Origin: Natronincola peptidivorans
GTDB taxonomy: Bacteria > Bacillota > Clostridia > Peptostreptococcales > Natronincolaceae
Direction: 5' to 3'
DNA length: 64,000 nt
NCBI RefSeq assembly: GCF_900111615.1
Contig: NZ_FOHU01000015.1
Span: 1-64,000 of the forward strand
The notes under the pieces were generated by a model. It searched no databases and was not told the DNA's origin. It saw nothing but the letters and a program-made list of their open reading frames with translations. Position 1 is the first letter of the stretch. Each line of letters opens with the position of its first letter. The position numbers and the translations under genes were made by a program. Shown piece after piece: positions 16,070-25,103 of the stretch.

Positions 16070-16726
16070 CTAGGCTATATCCAATAGGTTTTTTACTAAT
16101 TTCACTGCCTCAACTGCATTAGGTGAATAACCATCTGCACCAATGGTATCGGCATATTTCTTTGAAATGGGTCCTCCACCGATGACTACCTTCACCTGCT
16201 CTCGTATACCGGCTTCCCTTAGCAGCTCCACCACAGTCTTCATACCACCCATAGTTGTTGTCATCAAGGTTGACATACATACAAAGGATGCATTCTCTTC
16301 TTTTGCTTTATCAACAAAGCTCTGTAAAGGAACATCTCTTCCTAAATCAACCATATCAAAGCCTGCTGTCTCCAGCATGATTTTCACTAAATTTTTGCCT
16401 ATGTCATGGGTATCACCTTCTACAACACCTATAATCCCCTTTGGTTTTACTTTTTCAGCTTCACTTGCAGGAAGATGGGGTCTCAGTACTGATAAACCTT
16501 CGTACATTGCGTCTGAGCATAATAATACATCTGTAACAAAATACTCTTCCTCTTCATATAATTGACTTGCGCGGTTCATACCATCCACAAGTCCCTCCAT
16601 GATAGCATCAAATGCCGGATACCCTGCTTCCAGATATTCATTGACTACTTCTATTACATCTTCTTCCTCCATATTTACTACTCCATCTGACAGCCTTTTG
16701 ATTAATTCTTCTTTTGATACTGACAT
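16070..16726 (-). CDS. Corrinoid (B12-binding) methyltransferase subunit
   Basis: A 218-residue MtaC/MtbC-type protein: N-terminal helical cap domain (residues about 1-90) and a Rossmann-like B12 domain with the cobalt-ligand motif D105-T-H107-D-I-G110, followed by STLMTT and the VIGGGPISKKYADTIGADGY loop. It carries the methyl group on cobalt between the UroD-type methyltransferases encoded on both sides. Length is standard. Confidence 0.92.
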   Translation of the reverse strand: MSVSKEELIKRLSDGVVNMEEEDVIEVVNEYLEAGYPAFDAIMEGLVDGMNRASQLYEEEEYFVTDVLLCSDAMYEGLSVLRPHLPASEAEKVKPKGIIGVVEGDTHDIGKNLVKIMLETAGFDMVDLGRDVPLQSFVDKAKEENASFVCMSTLMTTTMGGMKTVVELLREAGIREQVKVVIGGGPISKKYADTIGADGYSPNAVEAVKLVKNLLDIA

Positions 16727-16786
16727 TCTTTTGCCTCCATTCTATATACCACAATAATTTTATATTTTAAAGGAATTTTTTTGGAT

Positions 16787-16971
16787 CTAATGGCCATTTT
16801 TCATATTTTCTAGAAGAAACCCTAAATAGTGTTTCTTTTCTTTATGAGTCACTTCTAGCACTAATTTAGACATAGAAGAAACAGCTGCATAGCCAATAGC
16901 CCATCCATGGGTTTTCCTGTCACGAGAGACGTCAAGCCTTCATTTGGTGTCATTTGATCATCTTTATGCAT
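16787..16971 (-). pseudogene. Frameshifted small gene inside the methyltransferase operon
   Basis: An ATG at 16971, 7 bases after GGGAGG, opens MHKDDQMTPNEGLTSLVTGK. The natural-looking continuation, WAIGYAAVSSMSKLVLEVTH then KEKKHYLGFLLENMKNGH, is in another frame, joined around 16904-16912 (CCCATGGATGG). An intact gene would give a protein of about 60 residues. It lies between the corrinoid protein and a methyltransferase. The sequence is not recognised; a single-base sequencing error is possible. Confidence 0.45.
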
Positions 16972-17047
16972 CTAAAAGCCTCCCTTTATAGGCCCATTAT
17001 TATTGCAAATGTCAGCTTTTTATTAAGCTTCATTTTATATACTTCAT

Positions 17048-17917
17048 TTATAACAAAGTCACTGTTTTAATTACACCATTTTTCAAGAAAAATCCTTTGT
17101 TCTTTATACACATCTCTCCCACAAATTTTGCTTCACCAGCTACTTCTACACAGGCTTCAACATATTTTATAGGCCTCCCTAGGTCAACATCCTTCCACCT
17201 AGCTTTATCCGTTCCCAATAATGCAAATGTAGTTTTAGGACAAAGCAAAAGAATCGTTTTATCATCCAGTATTTTCTCAATTCTTTTAAACAGTGGATAC
17301 GTGAAGATTTCTACAACCTCTTCTGCAAGCTTTGGTCCTAAAATGTTTAAGCCTCCAGTAGAATCTCCATAGCTGATGATATTAACACCTACTTTTTGGG
17401 TTTCCTCAACAAATCGCAATGTTTCCTCCTGCAATTTGTCAAAGATAGCCTTCATAGCCTCTGGACTTTTTTTAAATATCCTAAAAATATGCCGGGGATC
17501 AGCTAAAACATTCATAATGGTAAAGGGACCTGAAATATATAATGCAACATTTTCTCCTTCATCCCTAAGATACCTACAGGCTTTTAAAACTTCTGCTATA
17601 CGACCTTTTGAATAGTCGATTTCAGGTAAGCTTAATAGTTCTTCTGCAGTTGTGCAAATATATCCCTTTCCTCTTGGTCCAATCTTCTCATCACCATAAT
17701 TAATACTTCCACCTAGGGCTTCACCTTCAAGGGTATGACAAAATGGCAGTTCGCAAAAGACTGCCTTATCATGCTTTTTTATGGCTATGGCTAGCTGAGC
17801 CATGCTTTGCCAATTTTTATAGGCTTCTGGAAATTTCAAACCGGTATTTTTTATGACTTCCTTACTAATGCTTGTAGAATTGTCATAGCTGCACTGAAAG
17901 TCAATGATTTTTTTCAT
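17048..17917 (-). CDS. UroD-family methyltransferase, short and with altered zinc motif
   Basis: A 289-residue member of the same superfamily as its neighbours (GLKFPEAYKNWQSMAQLAIA, SGPFTIMNVLADP, SYGDSTGGLNILGPKL). The usual His-x-Cys zinc motif is replaced by Leu224-L-Cys226 (LLLCPKTT). A Cys at 270 could be the distal ligand, but the protein ends soon after. It is shorter than the other two copies by 50-65 residues. It may therefore be a diverged or non-catalytic partner. Good ribosome binding site (GGAGGAG). Confidence 0.75.
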   Translation of the reverse strand: MKKIIDFQCSYDNSTSISKEVIKNTGLKFPEAYKNWQSMAQLAIAIKKHDKAVFCELPFCHTLEGEALGGSINYGDEKIGPRGKGYICTTAEELLSLPEIDYSKGRIAEVLKACRYLRDEGENVALYISGPFTIMNVLADPRHIFRIFKKSPEAMKAIFDKLQEETLRFVEETQKVGVNIISYGDSTGGLNILGPKLAEEVVEIFTYPLFKRIEKILDDKTILLLCPKTTFALLGTDKARWKDVDLGRPIKYVEACVEVAGEAKFVGEMCIKNKGFFLKNGVIKTVTLL

Positions 17918-17994
17918 TTTAACTCCTCCGAATTATTTTCTTCATCCATCAGATTTGTTTTATCATTTTTTCCTGTTGCAAAAGGGGCTTGGAT

Positions 17995-19059
17995 TTACTC
18001 ATACTTTCCAAAATCTCTACAAGCCTTCACCATAGCATGTAGATTGATAGGTGGAGTAAGAGATGGTAGAACACAATCTGGGGCTAAAATAAAGCCTCCT
18101 GGTATATATTTCATTTTTTCTATTGTTTCCTTACATGCTCTATATACTTCATTGGCTGACCCTATTTGCATCAAGGTTGTGTGGATATTTCCACCTATGA
18201 TATACTCCTCTCCTAATGCTTCTGCAGTTTTTAGCATATCCATCTCATGCCCTAGGGTAAATATAGTCCTAGGCATCAGCTTAATGGATTGTTGCCAATG
18301 AATCAAATTTCTCGTGTGGTCACCACATAAATGAATTGTCCATTTTTTAATGCCCATCTCTATTAGCTTTTCATGGATTTCTATCACATAAGGCAGACTG
18401 TATTTCTCAAACATTTTGGGAGACATCATTGCAAAACACTCCATAGGATAGGTTGCAAGAGCTGAACAGTTTTCTCCACCAAATTCATTTGTATATACCT
18501 TGGCAATTTCTATAATATAATCAGTAGCTAAACGCAGGAGTCTATGTACTAGGCTAGGTTCTTTACGTAACCACTTTAACAATGTTTCAGCGCCTATTAT
18601 GCTTACCACTATCCCCATAGGTGACCCACCCCATACGGAAACTGGAAATCCTTTTTCCCTACTGAGTCTAGCAAACACCAAGGATCTACTCATAGCTGGA
18701 GCTGTACTAGGATTAGGTACTTCCAGCTTCTCCACATCCTTCGTAGAGGTAACAGCTTTTTTTACCATTCTTGGAAGGCTTATTCTTGGTGATGTAGGTA
18801 TTTCAAGAATACCACCAAAATCCCATCCTCCCCAGTCTGGTATATTATAGGATGGCCCAGCATCATACCCATGAAGATCACGGGCCCAAAGCTGTGCTTC
18901 CATTGCTTTTTCAGGCTCTAGAAAGTACTCTTTTGCACTGATATTTGAGATATATGCTGTATATAAGCTAGCTAATGGAATGATAGGCACTCTGTCTAAT
19001 CCTTCCCTTGTAACTAGCCTTTTCATTCTTTCAGCAGAGGATAATTCTTTTATTATCAT
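17995..19059 (-). CDS. UroD-family corrinoid methyltransferase
   Basis: A 354-residue protein from ATG 19059 (AGGTG 4 bases upstream); an in-frame GTG at 19116 would add 19 residues but has no site. It has the SAERMKRLVTREGLDRVPII opening of substrate-type methyltransferases, WTIHLCGDH with the His-x-Cys zinc motif, and a C-terminal LAPDCVLPS with the third ligand. First gene of the methyltransferase unit, 78 bases before the next. Its divergence from the 343-residue copy suggests it is the substrate-specific enzyme, but this is inference. Confidence 0.82.
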   Translation of the reverse strand: MIIKELSSAERMKRLVTREGLDRVPIIPLASLYTAYISNISAKEYFLEPEKAMEAQLWARDLHGYDAGPSYNIPDWGGWDFGGILEIPTSPRISLPRMVKKAVTSTKDVEKLEVPNPSTAPAMSRSLVFARLSREKGFPVSVWGGSPMGIVVSIIGAETLLKWLRKEPSLVHRLLRLATDYIIEIAKVYTNEFGGENCSALATYPMECFAMMSPKMFEKYSLPYVIEIHEKLIEMGIKKWTIHLCGDHTRNLIHWQQSIKLMPRTIFTLGHEMDMLKTAEALGEEYIIGGNIHTTLMQIGSANEVYRACKETIEKMKYIPGGFILAPDCVLPSLTPPINLHAMVKACRDFGKYE

Positions 19060-19285
19060 AAAACACCTGGCTTTTGAAGCATACTGTGTCCTCCTTGGTA
19101 TTGGTATGCTTTTCACTTTTTATCAAGTGGTAGCTTTACAGGATTTTTTCCCAGCATAAATATATTTTCTTATATTCATAAGAAATCCCTTTTGTTTTGC
19201 CACAAACCAGGCTATTCACCACCTTTTCTATTAAATTTTTGCTATTTTTACTCACCTTTTCAGATGTGTATGTTTTTCTTATGAA

Positions 19286-19321
19286 AAAACGCCGTCTCTT
19301 AGGGTTTCCAAACGGCGTTTT
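19286..19321 (-). terminator. Terminator between the transport and methyltransferase units
   Basis: AAAACGCCGT pairs with ACGGCGTTTT around a 16-base loop; on the minus strand a run of six T follows. It lies 20 bases after the substrate-binding protein gene, so the ABC/molybdoenzyme unit ends here. The 19060-19341 gap must hold the promoter of the methyltransferase unit, though no clear -35/-10 pair was assigned. Confidence 0.8.
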
Positions 19322-19341
19322 ATTCGCTTATAATGATTTAT

Positions 19342-20412
19342 TTATTTGCCTAACTTAGCCCAAGCATTATCTAAAAAGGACTCATCATATACCTTTTCTG
19401 CTGGAATATCTTTAGAAATAACCCCAGCCATTTTACTCAATTTTAATGCCGCTTGATAGCCTGTTTCCGTATGCTTTCCATCTATAGAAAAAATGTCATA
19501 ATCCTTATTAGCTTGAATGCTTACTAAAAGCTCCTCTTCTCGATCTTGGAAAAGTGGTAATAATGCTTCAACAATTTCTTCAGTAGAGCTTTCATTTTGC
19601 CATTGAATAGCTTTAGCTACAGCTGTCACTACACTTTGTACTGTTTCTGGATTTTCCTCTATATATTTATCAGTAGCAAACATGATGTACATTTGATAAT
19701 CTTCAGAACCCATAATTTCTTTAAAAGCTTTAGGGTTTCGACCATCCACCAGCATAACACCACCATTTTCTAATAGCATTTCTGTTTGGTAGCCTGTTAG
19801 TCCAGCACAGGCTGCTATATCTCCATTGCTCATAGCTGCTACATAGCCAGGTGCACTTACCATAGGCACCTCAATATCTTGTTCTGGATCTAAACCAGCG
19901 TTTGCTACAGCGGCTTTTACCCAGCTTGTTGGAGAACCGCTAGGTGTTGAGCCAGCAACTACTTGACCCTTTAAAGATTCTATGGTTGTAAATTCTGGTC
20001 CTTGACCAATAAAGGTGAATGGAAACCTTTGGGTTGTAGAAACCAAGATTTTAACATCCTGACCTGCTTCAGTAACCATCATTGGCATATCCACTCCTCT
20101 TAAGCCAAAGTCAGCTTCACCAGCCAAAACCGGTGCTCCTGGATCACCACCAGTAATGGTTTGAAAATCTGCTTCAATACCTTCCTCAGCAAAAAATCCT
20201 AGAGTTTGAGCTAAGTAAATAGGTGCCCATAAATCTGAACGAATGGGTTCTGTGATAACTACCTTCTGCAGTTCATTGCTTTCTACAGTCTGAGAATCCT
20301 CTACATTTCCATCCACTGCTGTCTCTTCATTGCTATTGCCACAGCCTGTTAAAAAAACTAAGCTGAAAGCAATTAATAATGGTAATAATAAAAGTAATCC
20401 TTTTCTCTTCAT
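19342..20412 (-). CDS. ABC transporter substrate-binding lipoprotein (NMT1/THI5-like, SsuA/TauA class)
   Basis: A 356-residue lipoprotein: signal peptide with lipobox FLTGC (Cys about 24), an acidic linker, then an NMT1-like periplasmic-binding fold (TEPIRSDLWAPIYLAQTLGFF, DFQTITGGDPGAPVLAGEAD). This class binds sulfonates, hydroxymethylpyrimidine precursors, aromatic acids and similar small anions. The ligand cannot be read from sequence. Followed by a terminator; upstream are the permease and ATPase. Confidence 0.88.
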   Translation of the reverse strand: MKRKGLLLLLPLLIAFSLVFLTGCGNSNEETAVDGNVEDSQTVESNELQKVVITEPIRSDLWAPIYLAQTLGFFAEEGIEADFQTITGGDPGAPVLAGEADFGLRGVDMPMMVTEAGQDVKILVSTTQRFPFTFIGQGPEFTTIESLKGQVVAGSTPSGSPTSWVKAAVANAGLDPEQDIEVPMVSAPGYVAAMSNGDIAACAGLTGYQTEMLLENGGVMLVDGRNPKAFKEIMGSEDYQMYIMFATDKYIEENPETVQSVVTAVAKAIQWQNESSTEEIVEALLPLFQDREEELLVSIQANKDYDIFSIDGKHTETGYQAALKLSKMAGVISKDIPAEKVYDESFLDNAWAKLGK

Positions 20413-20442
20413 TGTTATTCGCTCCTTTAACTTTAGATTAAT

Positions 20443-21222
20443 TTAGTTAATTGATGGTCTCCAACGCAGGGTTTTCTTTTCAAAAAATTTAATTAAATAA
20501 TCTATGGCTGCCATAAAAGCAGTTAATAAAAAAATACAGGACAAAACTCTTGTTGTATTATAGGTACCTCCAGCATCCATAATCATCCATCCAAGCCCTC
20601 TACTGGAGCCTATGTACTCTCCTATTATGGCCCCCACAATTGCCATGCCTACCCCAGTCCGTAGGCTGACGATAAGCCACGGCATACATGATGGCCAGAT
20701 TACCTTTGATAGTATTTGAAACCTGTTTCCCCCCATCATTTTAATGGTATTAATGAGGGATATATCTACATTGTGATAGCCCGCATGGACATTAAAGAAG
20801 AATGGAAAAAAAACCATCAGGGCAGACATAAAGATCTTTGACTGAATACCAATACCAAACCATATAATAAGCAGTGGACCTAATGCTAATTTGGGTAATC
20901 CATTTAATCCTACCATGATGGGAAATAAGATATTGCTGAGTTTTTCATTCATACCCAGCATAATCGCTGCTATTGTTCCCAATAATCCCCCAAAGAAAAG
21001 GCCATATCCCGCCTGTTTTACAGTAATGCCAAAGTGCCTCATGATATCTCCATTTTGCTGCATTCTAACTATATCTTTAAAAATCAAACTAGGACTGCTG
21101 AAGAAAAATGAATTTACTTTTCCTGTTAAAACAGACACCTCCCATATTACTAGAAAAATCAGTACTACAGCTATAGACCAAACAAAATCCATAGTTCTTA
21201 ACTTAAAATATTTGATTGTCAT
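20443..21222 (-). CDS. ABC transporter permease (SsuC/TauC class)
   Basis: A 259-residue inner-membrane permease with about six hydrophobic segments and the coupling-loop EAA-like motif NTIKMMGGNRFQILSKVIWP, followed by ASLRTGVG-type VSLRTGVGMAIVGAIIGEY. Same-strand partner of the ATPase (9-base gap) and binding protein. Homologous to sulfonate/taurine/pyrimidine-precursor permeases. Confidence 0.9.
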   Translation of the reverse strand: MTIKYFKLRTMDFVWSIAVVLIFLVIWEVSVLTGKVNSFFFSSPSLIFKDIVRMQQNGDIMRHFGITVKQAGYGLFFGGLLGTIAAIMLGMNEKLSNILFPIMVGLNGLPKLALGPLLIIWFGIGIQSKIFMSALMVFFPFFFNVHAGYHNVDISLINTIKMMGGNRFQILSKVIWPSCMPWLIVSLRTGVGMAIVGAIIGEYIGSSRGLGWMIMDAGGTYNTTRVLSCIFLLTAFMAAIDYLIKFFEKKTLRWRPSIN

Positions 21223-21231
21223 ACACCCCCC

Positions 21232-22071
21232 TTATCCTTCCCTTTTTACCTCTTCCTTCAAATCATTCCATATCATTTTCTCCAGTTCAATAAATTTAGA
21301 ATTAAAACGAATATCCATAACTGATCTTGGCCTTGTCAATGGTATATCGTAATCAGATTTTATAATAGAAGGTCTAGCTGTCATAATCACTACTCTATCA
21401 GCCAGGGTAATAGCCTCTGAAAGATCATGAGTAACATATACTACAGTCTTTTTGTTTTCCTGCCACAGTTTCAATATATCCTCCTGCAGCATTTCCTTAG
21501 TAAAGCAGTCTAAAGGCCCAAAGGGTTCATCCATAAATAAGATTTCAGGGTCAACTGCTAGGGTTCGAATAAGGGTTACCCTTTTTCTCATTCCCCCGGA
21601 AAGCTCAAACGGATAACTATTTTCAAAGCCGGAAAGTCCTACTCGATCAATTAATCTTTGGGCTATTTCATACCGCTCTTCCTTCGATACATCTTTGATT
21701 TCCAGTCCTAGTGCTACATTGTCAATAACATTTCTCCATGGCAATAAGGTATCAGCTTGAGACATATACCCGATTCGATCATTAACACCCTTCACTGGTA
21801 TATCATCCAGCAGCACTTGACCCTGATTGGGTTTTATTAGTCCCGACATAATGTTTAACAGTGTGCTTTTCCCACAGCCACTGGGACCTACAAGTGCGAC
21901 AAATCCTTGCTCCTCAATATTTAAAGATACATTGCTAAGGGCTTTTGTCATGTCGCCATTTTGAGATTTAAAGGTATGGTTAATATTTTTAACAGAAAGC
22001 TTTATCTTTTTCTTCTTGCTTTTCAATTCCTTTACATTACTTCTTTCTTCTACTTTATGCACTGCTTCCAA
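21232..22071 (-). CDS. ABC transporter ATP-binding protein (SsuB/TauB class)
   Basis: A 279-residue ATPase with Walker A GPSGCGKST, the signature LSGGMRKR, Walker B ILFMDEPFGPLD and switch His in VTHDLSEA. A lysine-rich N-terminal extension of about 25 residues precedes the domain. The start is a TTG 5 bases after GGAGGTG. Sits between the molybdoenzyme and permease genes. Confidence 0.92.
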   Translation of the reverse strand: MEAVHKVEERSNVKELKSKKKKIKLSVKNINHTFKSQNGDMTKALSNVSLNIEEQGFVALVGPSGCGKSTLLNIMSGLIKPNQGQVLLDDIPVKGVNDRIGYMSQADTLLPWRNVIDNVALGLEIKDVSKEERYEIAQRLIDRVGLSGFENSYPFELSGGMRKRVTLIRTLAVDPEILFMDEPFGPLDCFTKEMLQEDILKLWQENKKTVVYVTHDLSEAITLADRVVIMTARPSIIKSDYDIPLTRPRSVMDIRFNSKFIELEKMIWNDLKEEVKREG

Positions 22072-22098
22072 ATCTTCACCTCCCTAATAAAAGCTATT

Positions 22099-24183
22099 TT
22101 ATTCAGCCTTGCTTATACGTGCCAACAATGCACGATCAGCTGGAAACCCACATACAGGATCTAAAACAGCATTGTCCGTCAATAGATTTGCATTTGCATT
22201 GTCCCATCCATGAGGTATAGAGATTACACCTGGCATAATATCCTGGGTAAAACAGGCCTTTATTTCAATAGCTCCTCTTGGAGTTTCAATTCTTATCCTT
22301 TGTTTATTGTTGATTCCCAATTCTTCTCCATCTATGGGATTCAACAGTGCTAGTGGCTCATAAAGCCTATTTCGTAAAGAAGCTACATTCCGATACCTTG
22401 AATGATAAAATTCTATTTCACGGGCACCCGTTGTCAGGACAAAGGGATATTCACTAGCTAAATCCTTTCTGCTTACAGGACTTTCATCTGGCTCCTCAAA
22501 GATAGGTAATGGATTGTAACCAAATCTCTCAAGAATCTGTGAGTACAGCTCCACTTTATTAGAAGGTGTTTGGAATCCAGCATTTTCATACTTTTGCATC
22601 ACTACATCCCTATACTGATAGCCTTCAGTACCGTTAAGCTGTTTTAAGGTAATCCCTAATGGTTGAAGCCTAAATTCCATAGCTTCCTCTTGAGACTCCC
22701 AAGGGAACATATCTTTATAACCCATTTCTTTTGCTAATTTCATAATAAACTCCCATTCGCTGATACACCCTTCTTCCTCCAGCACCTTGGGAATAAGGCA
22801 GAGTATTGGTAAACCATAGGTAGTGGCCCGGTCCCAAAACTCATTTCTCTCAAGAAATGTTGCTGCTGGCAGAACCATGTCCGCCATCTCTGAGGTCTCT
22901 GTCATAAAATGATCCATAACCACCAAGAAATCCAGCTTCTTAAAAGCCCTTTTAAGCTTTTCAGCATTGGGCCAAGTACTGATAGGGTTGCTTCCCATGA
23001 TTATCATAGCATTTATTACATTTGGTTCACTATCTAGTATCCCATCACTGAATACATTTGCCTGAGCATTTTTGTATATGTCATAAAACAATGGAAATCT
23101 TGATTCTCCTATGGCAGTAGGTAACGCATCCAAATCTTCCTCTATTCTAAGGGGTGATAATGTCGCAGGTGGTGACATCAAGGCGCCTCCTGCAATATCT
23201 AGGTTTCCAGTAATAGCTTGTAGAACAGTCATCCCTCTTATGGCTTGAAATCCATTGGTCTGTAGTTCAACTGCAATGCCTGGAGTAATATTGCCAGGTC
23301 CATTGGTTGCAAAAATCCTGGCTGCTCTTATGATTTTTTCTGAAGGAACCCGGGTAATTTTTGAAGCCCATTCTGGTGTAAATTCTTTTACATGCTGGGC
23401 TAATTCTTCAAAACCAAAGGTCCATTTTTCTACGAAATTTTTGTCATATAGGTTTTCATTGATTATGACATGGATCATAGCAAGGGCTAGAGCCCCATCC
23501 GTACCAGGACGTATTTGGAGAAAAAGGTCTGCTTTCTTAGCCAATTCTGTCTTTATGGGATCAATCACTATCAGACAGGCACCTTTTTTCATGGCAGTAT
23601 TTACATTGTTAGCTAAAGTAGGACAAGATTTTTGATGGTTAGATCCCCATAAAACAACAGATTTACTATTTATGTAGTCAGGGACAGTCAAGGCACCATA
23701 GGTAACTCTTCCTGCCATATCCTTCGACTTATGACAGTGACTGCCACATGTAGAAAAGTTAGGGGTACCATAAGTAAAACAGAACCTTTCTAAATAAGGT
23801 GTAAACTCCCTTCGAACACCTGCCTGCCCCACATGTACAGCTAAAGCTTCTGGGCCATAGTCCTTCTTTAGCTCCTTTAGCTTTTTTGCAATGATGTCAA
23901 TTGCTTCAGCCCATGATATCTTCTGCCAGCTGTTATCTTTATTTTTTATCATTGGTTCTTTCAGACGATGGGGACTGTTTACAATCTCTGGCAATGCTTT
24001 ACCCTTCACACATATGTAACCTCTTGTTACTGGATTATCCTTATCTCCGCTAGCTTTTATAAGCTTGTTATTTTCAATGTGCAGCAATATCCCACAGCCG
24101 CTGTTACATATACTGCATATACTAGCTACAGTTTTGGCTTTTGTGCTATTATACCTCGAGTCATCAATTGATTTTTGTATCAT
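22099..24183 (-). CDS. Molybdopterin-dependent oxidoreductase (FdhA/NarB-like, single [4Fe-4S])
   Basis: A 694-residue enzyme of the DMSO-reductase superfamily. N-terminal CSICNSGCG...GYICVKG binds one [4Fe-4S]. The likely molybdenum/tungsten ligand is a cysteine in STCGSHCHKS (about residue 150), not selenocysteine. MGD-binding segments (WGSNHQKSCP, IIMGSNPISTWPN, LTTGAREIEFYHSRYRN) follow and the C-terminal molydop-binding domain is complete. No Tat signal, so it is cytoplasmic. First gene of the ABC-transporter unit, which suggests it modifies the imported compound. Substrate unknown; formate, an aromatic hydroxyl transfer or acetylene-hydratase-like chemistry cannot be separated here. ATG at 24183 follows GGAGGTG. 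Confidence 0.88.
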   Translation of the reverse strand: MIQKSIDDSRYNSTKAKTVASICSICNSGCGILLHIENNKLIKASGDKDNPVTRGYICVKGKALPEIVNSPHRLKEPMIKNKDNSWQKISWAEAIDIIAKKLKELKKDYGPEALAVHVGQAGVRREFTPYLERFCFTYGTPNFSTCGSHCHKSKDMAGRVTYGALTVPDYINSKSVVLWGSNHQKSCPTLANNVNTAMKKGACLIVIDPIKTELAKKADLFLQIRPGTDGALALAMIHVIINENLYDKNFVEKWTFGFEELAQHVKEFTPEWASKITRVPSEKIIRAARIFATNGPGNITPGIAVELQTNGFQAIRGMTVLQAITGNLDIAGGALMSPPATLSPLRIEEDLDALPTAIGESRFPLFYDIYKNAQANVFSDGILDSEPNVINAMIIMGSNPISTWPNAEKLKRAFKKLDFLVVMDHFMTETSEMADMVLPAATFLERNEFWDRATTYGLPILCLIPKVLEEEGCISEWEFIMKLAKEMGYKDMFPWESQEEAMEFRLQPLGITLKQLNGTEGYQYRDVVMQKYENAGFQTPSNKVELYSQILERFGYNPLPIFEEPDESPVSRKDLASEYPFVLTTGAREIEFYHSRYRNVASLRNRLYEPLALLNPIDGEELGINNKQRIRIETPRGAIEIKACFTQDIMPGVISIPHGWDNANANLLTDNAVLDPVCGFPADRALLARISKAE

Positions 24184-24315
24184 GAGAATCACCTCCAATT
24201 TTTTTGAGTTGTATTTTTACTTATTTTGACATTATATTATTTCTTGCATCTATGTACCAATTGAAAATATCTATCTACTTTCAGAAGGCAATAACTATTT
24301 TCTATAAACTTTCTC

Positions 24316-24391
24316 TTCCCCGCAAGCCAGCAGGTAAAACACTATGTATTTCTTTCGACATTTCTCGTCACGGGAACAAATTCATTTTACC
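24316..24391 (-). promoter_or_regulatory. Possible pseudoknotted leader RNA of the molybdoenzyme/ABC unit
   Basis: In the minus-strand leader, GGTAAAA (24385-24391) can pair with TTTTACC (24333-24339). TTCCCG (24371-24376), inside that loop, can pair with CGGGGAA (24316-24322) beyond it, giving an H-type pseudoknot about 130 bases upstream of the start codon. It matches no riboswitch class I know. Pairings were found by eye and could be chance. Confidence 0.3.
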
Positions 24392-24413
24392 ATCCCACTG
24401 TCTTTATTAAAAA

Positions 24414-24457
24414 TCGAAGTTTTCTATGTTTGTATATACATAAATAGAAAACTTCGA
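24414..24457. terminator. Long hairpin, terminator-like on the minus strand
   Basis: TCGAAGTTTTCTAT and ATAGAAAACTTCGA form a perfect 14-bp stem with a 16-base loop containing GTATATAC. On the minus strand it is followed by TTTTTAATAAA. It lies in the 24184-24707 gap between the molybdoenzyme unit and the next plus-strand gene; no other gene is seen in that gap. Confidence 0.6.
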
Positions 24458-24707
24458 TAGCACTTTAACAAAATGTAGACCTTTATCCTCTTGATGTTCT
24501 ACTATAATAGTTCAATTATCCCCTTGGCTTTCATCCCATCATTAGTGGATTATTACAGCTTATAAATAATTAAAGCCTAAATATTGTTTATTATATTAAT
24601 GCTAAATGAATCATTTAAAAATCCTATGCCAAGCATGAAATGAAAAGTAAAGGAATATATTTCTTTCATATAACAGTGAATTTGGATAATTAAGGAGTGA
24701 TGATAAT

Positions 24708-25103
24708 ATGAAAAAAAAATTATATACTTGGGAAAAAGAGGCTTCCTTAGGTAGTCCTATTCTGCAATCTAATAATCGCAAGCTTCGTTACAACGTTATA
24801 TTTGCTGGTGCTGAAAAGCTAGAGGATTCTATGCACCATAGAGTACACTTCATATATACGTTTTTTCCTACATCACCCTCTATGGACTATGGTTGTGGCT
24901 TAACTTTTAGCTCCAATATAACTATTACTGCTATCCCTGGAGAAATAGTGAGATTTGCAAATCATTTAGGGATTATGGAGGAGGTGACCGTCACCTATCG
25001 TCCAGAGGACTATGGTTCCTATCATCGTTTTTTTCCCATTAAACATATGAAGTTATTGGAAATAGAAAAGGATTATCTCCGTTATAAGATCCATTGTGAA
25101 TAA
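24708..25103 (+). CDS. Hypothetical protein
   Basis: A 131-residue soluble protein with ATG 9 bases after AAGGAGTG. It is rich in aromatic residues and histidine (HHRVHFIYTFFP, YGSYHRFFPIKHMK) and looks globular with beta-strand patterns. No family recognised, and neither neighbour suggests a function. Confidence 0.65.
   Translation: MKKKLYTWEKEASLGSPILQSNNRKLRYNVIFAGAEKLEDSMHHRVHFIYTFFPTSPSMDYGCGLTFSSNITITAIPGEIVRFANHLGIMEEVTVTYRPEDYGSYHRFFPIKHMKLLEIEKDYLRYKIHCE

Noticed and set aside
24184-24707. Known riboswitch (tetrahydrofolate, Moco, cobalamin or xanthine type) in the molybdoenzyme leader
   Set aside because: No consensus boxes of these classes could be matched; only a by-eye pseudoknot remains.
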